Source of the DNA: an uncultured Lachnospiraceae bacterium
GTDB taxonomy: Bacteria > Bacillota > Clostridia > Lachnospirales > Lachnospiraceae
DNA: 53,235 nt
Assembly (NCBI GenBank): GCA_944380315.1
Contig: CALWHG010000011.1
Coordinates: 1-53,235 of the forward strand
Direction of reading: 5' to 3'
Part shown: positions 1 through 10,266 of the stretch, one piece after another
Numbering within the stretch: position 1 is the stretch's first letter
Layout of the letters: the number at the start of each line of letters is the position of its first letter
The notes under the pieces: generated by a model
The model's database searches: none
The model's input: the letters and a program-made list of their open reading frames with translations, nothing else
Told to the model about the DNA's origin: nothing
Position numbers and translations under genes: made by a program

Positions 1-169
1 CGTTCTTTGCTGCGTCATCGTCCGCAGTTTCCGAAAGGTCTCCCTGTTCCCTAGCTACCTTTATCTTCTGAGCCACTTCCTGTCTTCTTACTACCTTCAG
101 TTCATGAAGCTCGTCCTCATATCTTCTGAGGCCCGCAAGAGTAAGCATCGTCTTTGCTGATGTTGCCAT
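1..169 (-). CDS. greA: Transcription elongation factor GreA, N-terminal part
   Basis: This is a partial gene: the start codon is at 169 and the rest lies beyond the left edge. The 56 visible residues begin MATSAKTMLTLAGLRRYEDE and contain REQGDLSETADDDAAKN, which matches the GreA N-terminal coiled coil (family form EAREQGDLSENAEYDAAK). GreA binds the RNA polymerase secondary channel and stimulates cleavage of backtracked transcripts. An AAAGGAG motif lies about 12 bases upstream of the ATG. The gene follows dusB on the same strand, a common dusB-greA order in Clostridia. The substitutions T/D in place of the usual N/Y are mild. Identification rests on the N-terminus only. Confidence 0.9.
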   Translation of the reverse strand, partial: MATSAKTMLTLAGLRRYEDELHELKVVRRQEVAQKIKVAREQGDLSETADDDAAKN

Positions 170-220
170 TTTATGCTTTCACTCCTTTAAATGCAGAATT
201 TGTGCCGATACATTATAAAC

Positions 221-1180
221 TTATGTTTCGATGCTGTCAACTACTGCCCTGAGATCATCCAGGGTACACATGTCATTCATGGCTCCCCTGAGCCTTGCCG
301 AGTTGGTCAGGCCCGCTGTATACCAGCTCAGATGCCTGCGCATCTCCAGTATGGCAGTGTGCTCTCCCTTGTGCTCACACATGAGCTCTGCATGCCTGAG
401 CATAATGGCCTTTTTCTCAGCTATATCGGGCTCGTGAAGCAGCTCCCCTGTATCTATATAGTGCACGGTCCTCCTCATGAGCCAGGGGTCTCCCTTCAGG
501 CCCCTGCCTATGGCGACTCCGTCACAGCCGGTCTCCTTCATCATGCGCACTGCGTCCTCGGGACTCTCGATGTCTCCATTGCCTATGACAGGTATGCCCA
601 CCGCAGCCTTGACCTGTCCTATGATGTCCCAGTCGGCCCTGCCGCTGTACATCTGGGCCCTGGTCCGTCCGTGGATCGTGACCGCAGCCACACCTGCGGA
701 CTCAGCCATGCGGGCAAACTCCACTGCATTTACATGAGTGTCATCGAAGCCCTTTCGGAATTTGGCCGTCACAGGCTTCTTCAGCACCCTGCACATGGTC
801 TCCAGTATCCTGTAGGCCAGGTCCGGATCCTTCATGAGGGCCGAGCCCTCATGGTTGCCCACTATCTTGGGCACCGGGCAGCCCATGTTCACATCCACTA
901 TGTCAAAGGGCCCATATACCCTTTCCGCCATGGAGGCCATGATGAGAGGGTCTGAGCCGAAGAGCTGTACAGCCTGAGGTCCCATGTCCTCATCGGTCCT
1001 GAGTATGGTATCATTTCCCTTGTTGCCGTAAAGTATGGCCTTGGCAGACACCATCTCAGTCACAGTAAGTCCGGCTCCCATGTCATGCAGTATGCGTCTG
1101 TAGGAGTAGTCCGTCACTCCCGCCATGGGAGCAGCCACCACCGGGCTTTTCAGCTCCACATCACCTATCCTCAGCTTCAA
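221..1180 (-). CDS. dusB: tRNA-dihydrouridine synthase (DusB type)
   Basis: This FMN enzyme reduces specific uridines in the tRNA D-loop to dihydrouridine. The sequence opens with KLRIGDVELKSPVVAAPMAG, typical of DusB, and contains DVNMGCPVPKIVGNHEGSAL with the catalytic cysteine, the TAKFRKGFD motif and the phosphate-binding GNGDIESPED and GVAIGRG segments. The frame is open to a TTG at 1198, but that TTG sits in the ribosome-binding site. A GGAGGAGAGG stretch lies six bases upstream of a TTG at 1180, giving a 319-residue protein with the normal family N-terminus, so I chose the TTG at 1180. It overlaps the upstream DUF6145-like gene by 20 bases, suggesting translational coupling, and is followed by greA. 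Confidence 0.93.
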   Translation of the reverse strand: MKLRIGDVELKSPVVAAPMAGVTDYSYRRILHDMGAGLTVTEMVSAKAILYGNKGNDTILRTDEDMGPQAVQLFGSDPLIMASMAERVYGPFDIVDVNMGCPVPKIVGNHEGSALMKDPDLAYRILETMCRVLKKPVTAKFRKGFDDTHVNAVEFARMAESAGVAAVTIHGRTRAQMYSGRADWDIIGQVKAAVGIPVIGNGDIESPEDAVRMMKETGCDGVAIGRGLKGDPWLMRRTVHYIDTGELLHEPDIAEKKAIMLRHAELMCEHKGEHTAILEMRRHLSWYTAGLTNSARLRGAMNDMCTLDDLRAVVDSIET

Positions 1181-1487
1181 TCTCGTCCTCTCCTCCAAAA
1201 AACTTCCTGGAAAACTCCTCCAGCATGGAAAAGAGCTCCTCGTTGTCCCTGCGTATCTGCTTGACCCGAAGCTCCGCCCCTATCTCATCTATGGGCTCTA
1301 TGGTGGAGATGAGCAGACGGTGCTCATCGGAGAAGCTCATGGTTATGATGCCGCCCACATCCGCGCAGTAGAGCACACATATGATCTTCAGCTCCTTCTT
1401 CACGTCCTCGGGCAGTATACCGTATTTTTCCTCATTGAAATAAAACAGCATGTTCGCGGAATTTGCCGCGCAAAGTATATTATCCAT
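1161..1487 (-). CDS. Small conserved protein, DUF6145-like
   Basis: A protein of about 108 residues whose end overlaps the start of dusB. It contains LYCADVGGIITMSFSDEHRLLIST and an acidic C-terminus rich in E and D. I recall this type as the DUF6145 family that accompanies dusB in Clostridia; its function is unknown. There is no signal peptide or membrane segment. The start is uncertain: a TTG at 1499 and an ATG at 1487 are both in frame, and neither has a well-spaced ribosome-binding site. I favour the ATG. A 10-bp inverted repeat (1502-1511 / 1527-1536) lies just upstream and may end the pfkA transcript or structure this leader. The likely operon is this gene, dusB, greA. Confidence 0.6.
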   Translation of the reverse strand: MDNILCAANSANMLFYFNEEKYGILPEDVKKELKIICVLYCADVGGIITMSFSDEHRLLISTIEPIDEIGAELRVKQIRRDNEELFSMLEEFSRKFFGGEDEIEAEDR

Positions 1488-1501
1488 CCTTACATACAAA
1501 C

Positions 1502-1536
1502 AGGAGTTATACAGCCTGTAAAGTCATATAACTCCT
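1502..1536. terminator. Inverted repeat between pfkA and the DUF6145-like gene
   Basis: AGGAGTTATA (1502-1511) pairs perfectly with TATAACTCCT (1527-1536) around a 15-base loop. It lies downstream of pfkA on the minus strand. The tract after the stem on that strand is only GTTTGTATG, so it is a weak intrinsic terminator at best and may instead act as a leader structure for the next gene. Confidence 0.4.
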
Positions 1537-1571
1537 TAAAAATCTGAAACTATATGAAAATGTCTCCCCGA

Positions 1572-2546
1572 TCAGTTGATCATCTTTGCGATGGTGTACT
1601 GATCCTCGAGTATGTCCTTCTTCATCTGCAGGGCCTCCTGGATGTCGAAGTCCACGAACTTACCATCCTTGTAGGCCACGAGCCTGTTGGAAGCGCCCTG
1701 TGCCAGGAGCTCAGCTGCCTTTGCACCCATGATCGAAGCATATACCCTGTCCTTGCAGGTAGGGGATCCGCCCCTCTGCATGTGACCCAGTATGGTAGCT
1801 CTGGTCTCTACTCCCGTAGCCGCCTCTATGCGCCTTGCCATGGAGGTGCTGTGTCCTATGCCCTCTGCATTGATGATGATGTAATGCTTCTTGCCGCGCT
1901 TACGAGCCTCAGTGATCCTGTTGACTATGGCCTGCTCGTCTCCGTCATATCTCTCGGGCAGGAGTATCTCCTCTGCGCCGTTTGCTATGCCGCACCAGAG
2001 AGCTATGTATCCCGCACGTCTGCCCATGACCTCTATGATGGAGCAGCGCTCGTGGGAGGTGGATGTATCCCTTATCTTATCTATGGCATCCATGGCCGTG
2101 TTGACTGCAGTGTCGAAGCCTATGGTATACTCGGTGCAGGCTATATCCAGGTCTATGGTACCGGGCACGCCTATGGTGTTGATACCAAGGGCAGCCAGCT
2201 TTCCGGCTCCCATGAAGGATCCGTCTCCGCCTATGACCACAAGTCCGTCTATGCCATGCTTGCGGCATATGTCAGCACCCTTCTTCTGGCCCTCAGCCGT
2301 GATGAACTCCTGACATCTGGCAGTATAGAGTATGGTGCCTCCGCGGTTGATGGTATCTGATACGGATGACCTGTTCATGTCCACGATCTCTTCCGCCAGG
2401 AGACCTGCATATCCTCTCATGATGCCCTTTACGTAAAGTCCGTGCGCGATGGCTGTCCTGACCACTGCCCTGATGGCAGCATTCATGCCGGGGGCATCGC
2501 CTCCGCTGGTAAGCACACCGATAGTCTTTATCTCTTTCTTAGCCAT
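1572..2546 (-). CDS. pfkA: ATP-dependent 6-phosphofructokinase
   Basis: This 324-residue enzyme phosphorylates fructose 6-phosphate to fructose 1,6-bisphosphate in glycolysis. The length and motifs fit bacterial PFK: TSGGDAPGMNAAIRAVVR at the N-terminus, GGDGSFMGA (ATP/Mg), PGTIDLDI around the catalytic aspartate, and EVMGRRAGYIAL (substrate binding). The usual TIDND is TIDLD here, so the base aspartate is kept but the neighbouring Asn is Leu. GGDGS carries Gly after the first GGD, the form usually linked to ATP rather than pyrophosphate use. The start is well supported by AAAGGAG eight bases upstream. The gene appears to be transcribed alone, downstream of dnaE in window orientation. Confidence 0.95.
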   Translation of the reverse strand: MAKKEIKTIGVLTSGGDAPGMNAAIRAVVRTAIAHGLYVKGIMRGYAGLLAEEIVDMNRSSVSDTINRGGTILYTARCQEFITAEGQKKGADICRKHGIDGLVVIGGDGSFMGAGKLAALGINTIGVPGTIDLDIACTEYTIGFDTAVNTAMDAIDKIRDTSTSHERCSIIEVMGRRAGYIALWCGIANGAEEILLPERYDGDEQAIVNRITEARKRGKKHYIIINAEGIGHSTSMARRIEAATGVETRATILGHMQRGGSPTCKDRVYASIMGAKAAELLAQGASNRLVAYKDGKFVDFDIQEALQMKKDILEDQYTIAKMIN

Positions 2547-2574
2547 AGCTGTACTCCTTTCTGATCAGTCATTA

Positions 2575-2603
2575 AGTTTACATCATAAAGGGCTTGCTTT
2601 CAA
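2575..2603 (-). promoter_or_regulatory. Possible pfkA promoter
   Basis: On the minus strand, TTGAAA (2598-2603) and TAAACT (2575-2580) are separated by 17 bases upstream of pfkA. The -35 is a good match and the -10 is weak (4 of 6). Confidence 0.35.
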
Positions 2604-2649
2604 TCCTTTTTAACAAAATTTGACATGAAAATAACGATAATTTTTCATA

Positions 2650-5600
2650 TCAGAGGCCTATCTCCTTCACGGCCACATTGTCCCTTCCGAACCTTTCAGA
2701 CAGAAGCTCCATAAGGCCCTTGTCATAGCTGACCGCAAGGCTCGAGCCCAGCCTCTTTATGGCCTTTTCCTTCCTCAGATACACGACTACCATGGATGAG
2801 CCCGCATGCTCAAAGCATATGTCTGAAAGCTCCATAGCCCTACCATCATAGGTCCCTTTATCCGGAAAGGCTATCCATATCTCCTTCTTCACCTGATCGA
2901 AGGGCACTATGTCCTCTGCCACCATGGAGGCATTGTCATCCCGTCCTATGTTGATATGGCCGGTGATGTATATCTTTGAGTCCAGGCCCAGATGCTGTCT
3001 GGACCTTTCAAATACCTTTGGAAATACCACTGCCTCAAACTGTCCGTAGGGATCCTCCACCGTTATGAATGCCATCTGGGTATTGGTCTTTGTGATCTTT
3101 GTCTTTGACTCAGTCACTATGCCTCCGCTGACCACCCTCTGCCCCTCCTTGAGAGGGCAGACCCCGGTCTCCTCGTCAGCCAGATACTTGTCCGAGGTGG
3201 CGGTGACTATGCGTCTGAAGCTGTCCATATAGTTCTCTATGGGATGGCCGCTGAGGTATATGCCCACGGCCTCCTTTTCATACTGAAGCAGCTCCTCCTT
3301 GGGGAACTCATCAACCTGTGGAAATGCAGTCTTGAAGCTCTTTTTGTCCTCGACGCTTGCCAGGTCGAAAAGGCTCATCTGCCCCTCCACCTCCTGGCGG
3401 CGTCTGTCCTGGGCAAAGCCCATGAGCTGGTCGCATACCAGCAGCTTCTGCCTCCGATTCCCGGGCAGGCAGTCAAGGGCTCCGGCCTTGATAAGGTTTT
3501 CCACAACCTTGCGGTTTATGCTCCTTGGCAGCCGGTTTATGAAGTCCTCAAAATCCGTGAAGGATCCTCTGCGCTCCCTTTCCTCAACTATCTCCTCCAC
3601 CGCGGTACGTCCCACGCTCTTTATGGCTGAAAGCCCGAAGAGTATGTTGCCGGCCCTGTCAGCGGTAAAGCCGTAGGAGCCCTCATTTATATCAGGGGCC
3701 CTGAGATCCAGACCCATGGCCCTGGAGGCCATGATGTACTCGGATATCTTTGATGGCATGTCTATGACCGAGGTCATGAGCGCAGCCATGAATTCCGCAG
3801 GATAATAATATTTCAGCCAGGCTGTCTGATATCCCACCACCGCATAGCAGGCGGCATGGGACTTGTTGAAGGCATAGGAGGCAAAGTCGGTCATCTCATC
3901 GAAGATATGGTTTGCCACTCCCTCGTCTATGCCGTTTGCCACACAGCCCTTTACCCCCTCCTGGGGATTGCCGTATACGAAGTTCTGACGCTCCTTGAGC
4001 ATGACCGCAGCCTTCTTCTTGGCCATGGCCCTGCGCACCAGGTCCGCCCTGCCAAGGGTGTAGCCCGCCAGGCTCTGAACTATCTGCATGACCTGCTCCT
4101 GGTAGACTATGCAGCCGTAGGTGCTCTCAAGTATGGGCTTCAGCTCCTCACATTCATATACTACCTCATCCCTGTTGTGCTTGCCCTTTATATACCTGGG
4201 TATGAAATCCATGGGACCGGGCCTGTACAGGGATATGCCCGCTATGATGTCGTCCATGGACTCGGGCTTCAGCTCCTTCATGAAGGCGGTCATTCCTCCG
4301 GACTCGAGCTGGAACACTCCCACCGTATCTCCTCTGGAGATCATGTCGTATATATGCCTGTCCGTCTCGTCTATGTGATCTATGTCTATCCTTACCCCAT
4401 GGTTCTTTTCTATCTGGTCGACAGCATTTTTTATGACCGTCAGGGTACGGAGCCCCAGGAAATCCATCTTGAGCAGCCCCAGCTCCTCCAGGGTGACCAT
4501 GCCGAACTGGGTCACTATGGTACCATCCGGGTTCCTTGACAGGGGCACATATTCGTCTACGTTCCTGGCGGCTATGAGCACTCCTGCCGCATGGGTACTT
4601 GAATGTCTCGGAAGTCCCTCCAGCCTGAGAGACATGTCTATGAGATATCTGACCCGCTCATCCGACTCATATGCCTGCCTGAGATCAGGTCCTTCCAGAG
4701 CCTTCTTAAGGGTTATGCCCAGCTCCTGAGGGATCATCTTGGCTATCCTGTCACATTCCGCATAAGGGATGTCCAGCACACGGCCCACATCCCTTACCAC
4801 GCCCCTGGCAGCCAGGGTACCGAAGGTTATGATCTGGGCCACGTTGTCCTTGCCGTATTTGTTTATGACATAGTCTATGACCTCCTCACGCCTCTCATAG
4901 CAGAAATCCACGTCTATATCGGGCATGGACACACGCTCCGGGTTGAGGAAGCGCTCAAAGAGCAGGTCATATTTTATGGGGTCTATGTTCGTGATGCCAA
5001 GGGAGTAGGCCACCACCGAGCCAGCGGCAGAGCCTCTGCCCGGGCCCACCGGTATGCCCTTCTTCCTGGCATAGTGTATGAAATCCGAGACTATGAGGAA
5101 ATAGTCCACATAGCCCATCCTCTCTATGACCGAAAGCTCATATTCAAGCCTGTCATGAAGCTCAGGGGCCCTGTCTCCATAGCGATCCCTAAGGCCCTTC
5201 TCACACAGGCTCCTAAGGAAGCTGTCTGCCGTATGTCCCTTGGGCACATCGAACTTTGGCAGCTTGGTCACTCCGAATTCTATGTCCACATTGCAGCGCT
5301 CGGCTATCTTATGTGTATTGTCTATGGCCTCAGGAGCATAACGAAAGAGCTCTCTCATCTCCTCCTCGCTCTTGAGGTAGAACTGCCCTCCGCTGTAACG
5401 CAGCCTGTCAGTATCGCTGACCTTTTTACCGGTCTGTATGCAGAGCAGGATATCGTGAGCCTCTGCATCCTCCTTATAGGTATAATGGACATCGTTGGTG
5501 GCTATCATGGGTATGCCAAGCTCCCTTGAAAGCCTTATGATGCCGGGATCCACCAGCTTCTGGTCCTCATAGCCGTGATCCTGAAGCTCCAGGAAAAAGC

Positions 5601-6108
5601 TGTCCTCTCCAAAGATGCCCCTGTACCTCAGAGCTGCCTTTTTGGCCTCGTCATACATGCCTCTCAGCAGGAACTTGGGTATCTCTCCTGCAAGACAGGC
5701 TGAGGAGGCTATGAGCCCCTTATGATATCGCCTGAGCAGCTCCATGTCCACCCTGGGCCTGTAATAATAGCCCTCCGTAAAGCCTCTGGACACTAGCTTC
5801 ATGAGATTGTGATAGCCCTCGTCATTTTCACAGAGCAGCACCAGGTGGTCGTACAGATCCTCGCCCACATTTTTCTCCCTGTCAAAGCGGGATCCGGAGG
5901 TGACATAGACCTCACAGCCAAGTATGGGCTTTATGCCCTGCTTCTTTGCTTCCTTATAAAACTCCACCACACCATACATGGCCCCATGGTCGGTTATGGC
6001 CAGGGAATCCTGTCCCAGCTCCTTTGCATGGGCAATAAGCTCAGGTATCCTTCCTGAGCCATCCAGCAGTGAATACTGTGTATGTACGTGCAGATGGGTA
6101 AATGCCAT
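2650..6108 (-). CDS. dnaE: DNA polymerase III subunit alpha
   Basis: This 1152-residue replicative polymerase catalytic subunit is of the DnaE type. It starts with an intact-looking PHP domain (HLHVHTQYSLLDG, ITDHG, GCEVYV), followed by the polymerase core with GPGRGSAAGS, the catalytic PDIDVDF near residue 400 and KMDFLGLR near residue 560, then the helix-hairpin-helix region and a C-terminal OB domain (TVEDPYGQFEAVVFP near residue 1040). The PHP metal residues look conserved, so residual exonuclease activity is possible. The ATG has GGAGGAAAAGG just upstream. It is about 30 bases downstream of tadA, so uvrA, tadA and dnaE may share a transcript. Confidence 0.97.
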   Translation of the reverse strand: MAFTHLHVHTQYSLLDGSGRIPELIAHAKELGQDSLAITDHGAMYGVVEFYKEAKKQGIKPILGCEVYVTSGSRFDREKNVGEDLYDHLVLLCENDEGYHNLMKLVSRGFTEGYYYRPRVDMELLRRYHKGLIASSACLAGEIPKFLLRGMYDEAKKAALRYRGIFGEDSFFLELQDHGYEDQKLVDPGIIRLSRELGIPMIATNDVHYTYKEDAEAHDILLCIQTGKKVSDTDRLRYSGGQFYLKSEEEMRELFRYAPEAIDNTHKIAERCNVDIEFGVTKLPKFDVPKGHTADSFLRSLCEKGLRDRYGDRAPELHDRLEYELSVIERMGYVDYFLIVSDFIHYARKKGIPVGPGRGSAAGSVVAYSLGITNIDPIKYDLLFERFLNPERVSMPDIDVDFCYERREEVIDYVINKYGKDNVAQIITFGTLAARGVVRDVGRVLDIPYAECDRIAKMIPQELGITLKKALEGPDLRQAYESDERVRYLIDMSLRLEGLPRHSSTHAAGVLIAARNVDEYVPLSRNPDGTIVTQFGMVTLEELGLLKMDFLGLRTLTVIKNAVDQIEKNHGVRIDIDHIDETDRHIYDMISRGDTVGVFQLESGGMTAFMKELKPESMDDIIAGISLYRPGPMDFIPRYIKGKHNRDEVVYECEELKPILESTYGCIVYQEQVMQIVQSLAGYTLGRADLVRRAMAKKKAAVMLKERQNFVYGNPQEGVKGCVANGIDEGVANHIFDEMTDFASYAFNKSHAACYAVVGYQTAWLKYYYPAEFMAALMTSVIDMPSKISEYIMASRAMGLDLRAPDINEGSYGFTADRAGNILFGLSAIKSVGRTAVEEIVEERERRGSFTDFEDFINRLPRSINRKVVENLIKAGALDCLPGNRRQKLLVCDQLMGFAQDRRRQEVEGQMSLFDLASVEDKKSFKTAFPQVDEFPKEELLQYEKEAVGIYLSGHPIENYMDSFRRIVTATSDKYLADEETGVCPLKEGQRVVSGGIVTESKTKITKTNTQMAFITVEDPYGQFEAVVFPKVFERSRQHLGLDSKIYITGHINIGRDDNASMVAEDIVPFDQVKKEIWIAFPDKGTYDGRAMELSDICFEHAGSSMVVVYLRKEKAIKRLGSSLAVSYDKGLMELLSERFGRDNVAVKEIGL

Positions 6109-6138
6109 TTGTCCTTTTCCTCCGGTCGGCAGGCCCGA

Positions 6139-6663
6139 TCAGTCCGCTGATTCAAGCCTCTTTTCCTCCGCAAGCGGTATCATGCGTCTTTCCCTGGGGA
6201 AGCGGCCGTCCCTCACATCCCTGAAAAAGCTCTTCATCAGGGTCGAGCACTCCTCCCCGTATACTCCGATCTCCTTTTCCACCCTGTGATTGAGCCCCTC
6301 CATGGAAAACATGTCCATCACTGAGCCTGCACAGCCTGCCTTGGGATTCATGCAGCCTATGACCACCCGTGGTATGCGGGCCTGTACTATGGCACCGGCA
6401 CACATGGGACAGGGCTCAAGGGTCACATACATGGTACAGCCCTCCAGCCTCCAGTCTCCCATATATCTGCAGGCCTTGTTGATGGCTATGATCTCAGCAT
6501 GACAGAGCACATTGCCCTTCTGGGTCCTTTTGTTGTAGCCCCTGCCTATGATCTTGCCCTCATAGACTATGACGCAGCCTATGGGCACCTCCCTGATGCC
6601 ATAGGCCTTCCTCGCCAGCCTCAGGGCCTCTCTCATATATCTTTCGTCATCACTGAGCTTCAT
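6139..6663 (-). CDS. tadA: tRNA-specific adenosine deaminase
   Basis: A zinc-dependent enzyme that converts adenosine 34 to inosine in tRNA-Arg(ACG). The 174-residue sequence has the deaminase signatures [10 protein letters not shown] (zinc His and catalytic Glu) and PCPMCAGAI (two zinc cysteines), plus [19 protein letters not shown] at the N-terminus. Its ATG overlaps the uvrA stop in an ATGA arrangement, indicating coupled translation. The length is slightly above the usual 150-165 because of a charged C-terminal tail ending KRLESAD. Confidence 0.94.
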   Translation of the reverse strand: MKLSDDERYMREALRLARKAYGIREVPIGCVIVYEGKIIGRGYNKRTQKGNVLCHAEIIAINKACRYMGDWRLEGCTMYVTLEPCPMCAGAIVQARIPRVVIGCMNPKAGCAGSVMDMFSMEGLNHRVEKEIGVYGEECSTLMKSFFRDVRDGRFPRERRMIPLAEEKRLESAD

Positions 6664-9500
6664 GGCTTCTTTTTCTCCAGATAGGGCTTAAGGTACTGTC
6701 CCGTATAGCTCTCCTTTACCTGACATATCTCCTCAGGAGTGCCTGTGGCTATGACCGTGCCACCGCCGTCTCCTCCCTCGGGTCCCATGTCTATGATATA
6801 ATCCGCCGTCTTTATGACATCCAGATTGTGCTCTATGACCACCACTGTATTGCCTCCCTCCGCAAGCCTGTGGAGGATATTTATGAGCTTATGCACGTCC
6901 GCAAAATGCAGTCCCGTCGTAGGCTCATCCAGCACATATATGGTACGTCCCGTGCTCCTCCTGGAAAGCTCCGTGGCCAGCTTTATACGCTGGGCCTCAC
7001 CGCCTGACAGCTCGGTGCTGGGCTGTCCCAGGCGTATGTAGGAAAGTCCCACGTCATAGAGGGTCTGTATCTTCCTTGCTATGGAGGGCACGTTTTCAAA
7101 GAACCTGAGAGCCTCCTCCACAGTCATGTTCAGCACGTCGTAGATGGACTTTCCCTTGTATTTCACCTCCAGGGTCTCCCTGTTGTAGCGTTTTCCTCCG
7201 CAGACCTCGCAGGGCACATATACATCAGGAAGGAAATGCATCTCTATCTTTATGATACCGTCTCCGGAGCAGGCCTCACAGCGGCCTCCCTTTACATTGA
7301 ATGAGAACCTGCCCTTGGTATAGCCCCTCATCTTGGCATCAGGTGTGGCCGCAAAGAGCTCCCTGATCATGTCAAAGACCCCCGTATACGTGGCGGGATT
7401 CGACCTGGGAGTACGTCCTATGGGGCTCTGGTCTATGGCTATGATCTTGTCCAGCTGCTCCACTCCCTCTATGGAGCCGTGCTTCCCGGCTATGACCTTG
7501 GCCCTGTTGAGCTTCCTGGCCAGGGACTTGTACAGTATCTCATTTATGAGGGAGGATTTTCCTGATCCCGACACTCCCGTCACACAGGTAAATATGCCCA
7601 CAGGTATGTCCACGTCTATATGCCTGAGATTATTTTCATAGGCATCTCTTATGTGGAGCCAGCCCTTGGGCTCCCTGCGGACTCCGGGCACGGGTATGGA
7701 CAGCTTGCCGGAAAGATACTGTCCAGTTATGGACTCAGGGCAGCTCATGATCTCCTCGGCGGTGCCGGCGGCCACCACATAGCCTCCATGCTCGCCAGCC
7801 CCGGGGCCTATGTCCACCACATAGTCCGCCGCTCTCATGGTATCCTCATCATGCTCCACCACTATGACCGTGTTGCCCAGGTCCCTGAGCCGCTTGAGTG
7901 TGGCAAGGAGCTTGTCATTGTCGCGCTGGTGGAGTCCTATGGAGGGCTCGTCCAGTATATATGCCACGCCCACAAGGCCTGAGCCTATCTGTGTGGCCAG
8001 CCTTATACGCTGGGCCTCTCCTCCCGACAGAGTGGCCGTGGCCCTGGAAAGGGACAGATAATCCAGTCCCACATCTATAAGGAAGTTTATCCTGGCATTT
8101 ATCTCCTTCAGTATGAGCGCGCCCACCTGCAGCTGGAAGTCGCTGAGCCGGAGGGCCGACAGCTTGTCACGGAATATGCGTATGGAGACATTTGTCATGT
8201 CATATATGTTTTCGTCTCCCACCGTCACCGCCAGGGACGAGGCCTTCAGTCTCCTGCCCTTACAGAGCGGACAGGTGTCCTTGCGCATGTACTCCTCATA
8301 GGCGACCTTCATGTCCGCCGAATAGGCCTCACGATAGCGGCGCTTTATATTTTCCAGCAGTCCCTCAAAGGCCACGTCGTGTACGTTGCCTCTGCCGAAC
8401 TGGCTCTCATAGTATACCCTGACCTTATGTCCTCCGGTACCGTTTATGATCACGTCCCTTATATGCTCCGGAAGCTCGCAGAAGGGAGTATCCAGGCTGA
8501 AGTCATATTCCTTTGCCAGGGCCTCCAGCATGGCATGGGTATATGAGCCCTTCTGTCCGCTGGACTGCCAGCCCATGACCGATATGGCCCCCTGATTCAG
8601 GCTCAGGCTGGTATCCGGGATCATGAGCTCCACGTCAAACTCCATCTTGTAGCCGAGGCCGTAGCACTCCGGACAGGCCCCGTAGGGATTGTTGAAGGAG
8701 AAGGATCTGGGCTCTATCTCCTCTATGCTTATGCCGCAGTCCGGACAGGCGAAGTTCTGGGAAAATGTCAAAGGCTCTCCGTCTATGATATCCACGGTCA
8801 TGAGCCCTCCTGAAAGGCTGAGTACATTTTCTATGGAATCCGTAAGCCTCTGGACTATGCCCGGTCTTACCACCAGTCTGTCCACGACTATGTCTATGTT
8901 GTGCTTAATGTTCTTGTCGAGCTTTATCTCCTCCCCGAGGTCATAGAGGCTCCCATCTATGCGTACTCTTACGTAGCCTGAGCGTCTGGCCTGATCGAGG
9001 AGCTTCACATGCTCACCCTTGCGTCCTCTTACCACCGGGGACAAAAGCTGTATCCTGGTACCCTCCGGCAGTTTCATGATGGCATCGGCCATCTCATCCA
9101 CGGTCTGACGCTTGATCTCCCTGCCGCACTTCGGACAGTGGGGTATGCCTATGCGGGCATAAAGCAGCCTGAGATAATCATATATCTCCGTCACCGTGCC
9201 CACTGTGGATCGGGGGTTATGGTTCGTGGACTTCTGGTCTATGCTTATGGCAGGACTGAGTCCCTCTATGCTCTCCACCTTCGGCTTTTCCATCTGTCCG
9301 AGGAACTGCCTCGCATAGGAGGAAAGGGACTCCATATACCTTCTCTGGCCCTCGGCATAGATGGTGTCAAAGGCCAGGGAGGATTTTCCCGAGCCTGAAA
9401 GTCCAGTGAGCACCACCAGCTCATCCCTGGGTATGTCCAGATCTATGTTTTTCAGGTTATGCTCAGAGGCTCCCCTGATCTTTATAAACTGCTTAGCCAT
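6660..9500 (-). CDS. uvrA: Excinuclease ABC subunit A
   Basis: The damage-recognition ATPase of nucleotide excision repair, 946 residues. Two ABC modules are visible: Walker [15 protein letters not shown] near residue 33 and [13 protein letters not shown] near 640, with two LSGGEAQRI signatures. Zinc-binding cysteine sets occur in each half (CPDC...CPEC and CEAC...CEVC). An in-frame ATG at 9506 is rejected because the AGGAG ribosome-binding site directly abuts it; the ATG at 9500 sits six bases after AGGAG. It overlaps the PAP2 gene by 19 bases upstream and tadA by 4 bases downstream. Confidence 0.97.
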   Translation of the reverse strand: MAKQFIKIRGASEHNLKNIDLDIPRDELVVLTGLSGSGKSSLAFDTIYAEGQRRYMESLSSYARQFLGQMEKPKVESIEGLSPAISIDQKSTNHNPRSTVGTVTEIYDYLRLLYARIGIPHCPKCGREIKRQTVDEMADAIMKLPEGTRIQLLSPVVRGRKGEHVKLLDQARRSGYVRVRIDGSLYDLGEEIKLDKNIKHNIDIVVDRLVVRPGIVQRLTDSIENVLSLSGGLMTVDIIDGEPLTFSQNFACPDCGISIEEIEPRSFSFNNPYGACPECYGLGYKMEFDVELMIPDTSLSLNQGAISVMGWQSSGQKGSYTHAMLEALAKEYDFSLDTPFCELPEHIRDVIINGTGGHKVRVYYESQFGRGNVHDVAFEGLLENIKRRYREAYSADMKVAYEEYMRKDTCPLCKGRRLKASSLAVTVGDENIYDMTNVSIRIFRDKLSALRLSDFQLQVGALILKEINARINFLIDVGLDYLSLSRATATLSGGEAQRIRLATQIGSGLVGVAYILDEPSIGLHQRDNDKLLATLKRLRDLGNTVIVVEHDEDTMRAADYVVDIGPGAGEHGGYVVAAGTAEEIMSCPESITGQYLSGKLSIPVPGVRREPKGWLHIRDAYENNLRHIDVDIPVGIFTCVTGVSGSGKSSLINEILYKSLARKLNRAKVIAGKHGSIEGVEQLDKIIAIDQSPIGRTPRSNPATYTGVFDMIRELFAATPDAKMRGYTKGRFSFNVKGGRCEACSGDGIIKIEMHFLPDVYVPCEVCGGKRYNRETLEVKYKGKSIYDVLNMTVEEALRFFENVPSIARKIQTLYDVGLSYIRLGQPSTELSGGEAQRIKLATELSRRSTGRTIYVLDEPTTGLHFADVHKLINILHRLAEGGNTVVVIEHNLDVIKTADYIIDMGPEGGDGGGTVIATGTPEEICQVKESYTGQYLKPYLEKKKP

Positions 9501-10129
9501 GTACATCTCCTGTATACAAAAGGATAAATATAATAAAGCACTGCCGAAAGGGCGGCTCCTGCAGCCACATCCACTATGCTGTGCTGCTTCGTGGCCATGG
9601 TGGCATAGGCTATCATGAGCGCTATGACTATACAGTAGGCCTTTGACGTATCCGTAAATATCTCAAGTCTTGAATCCTGTATGACCAGGGCTATGGCTGC
9701 TATCGTGGATATATGTATGGAGGGACATACGCCGTAGGGCGTGTCCACGCTCCTTATCCACTCCAGGGCCCTGGAGCATACGTCCGTGCCTGTTATGGGC
9801 TCCCTCAGGTCTATGCCATTTGGCCATATGACATATATGGCCAGTGATATGGTCATGCCTGAAAACATGACCACCGCAAGCCTCTTGAATTCCTCAGGAG
9901 ACCTGAGCAGGAAAAATATGAGCCAGCCCGGGAACCAGGCATACCATATGGCATAGGGGATGATCATATACTGATTGAAGGGTATGTAGTCATCCAGCGG
10001 GCAGCTTATGATATGGTGCTCCAGGGGAAGCCTGTCTATGATAAAAAATGCCACAAGGTATATGGGCAGATACAGAAGCAGAAGGCAGTATCTGTGGTCT
10101 CTGATATATGCTTCCAAGTCTTTCAGCAT
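9482..10129 (-). CDS. PAP2-family integral membrane phosphatase/transferase
   Basis: A 215-residue membrane protein with about six hydrophobic segments. The C-terminal half carries CPSIHIS and KQHSIVDV, matching the second and third PAP2 motifs (PSxH and HxxxD) that form the phosphoryl-transfer site. The first classical motif (Kx6RP) is not evident, as in Aur1-like members. Family members hydrolyse or transfer lipid-linked phosphates at the membrane; the substrate cannot be read from the sequence. It overlaps uvrA by 19 bases, so it is probably the first gene of that transcript. Confidence 0.8.
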   Translation of the reverse strand: MLKDLEAYIRDHRYCLLLLYLPIYLVAFFIIDRLPLEHHIISCPLDDYIPFNQYMIIPYAIWYAWFPGWLIFFLLRSPEEFKRLAVVMFSGMTISLAIYVIWPNGIDLREPITGTDVCSRALEWIRSVDTPYGVCPSIHISTIAAIALVIQDSRLEIFTDTSKAYCIVIALMIAYATMATKQHSIVDVAAGAALSAVLYYIYPFVYRRCTWLSSL

Positions 10130-10266
10130 CCTGTGATAAATCCTCCGATGATCCGATCATTTGCTCAGACAATTCTATCTTAATATAAATCCCTTTTCAA
10201 GACCGGGGACTCAAATTACATCAGCCGCTTGCTAAAGCCCCTCCCTGATGCTAAAATCATAGCCAA

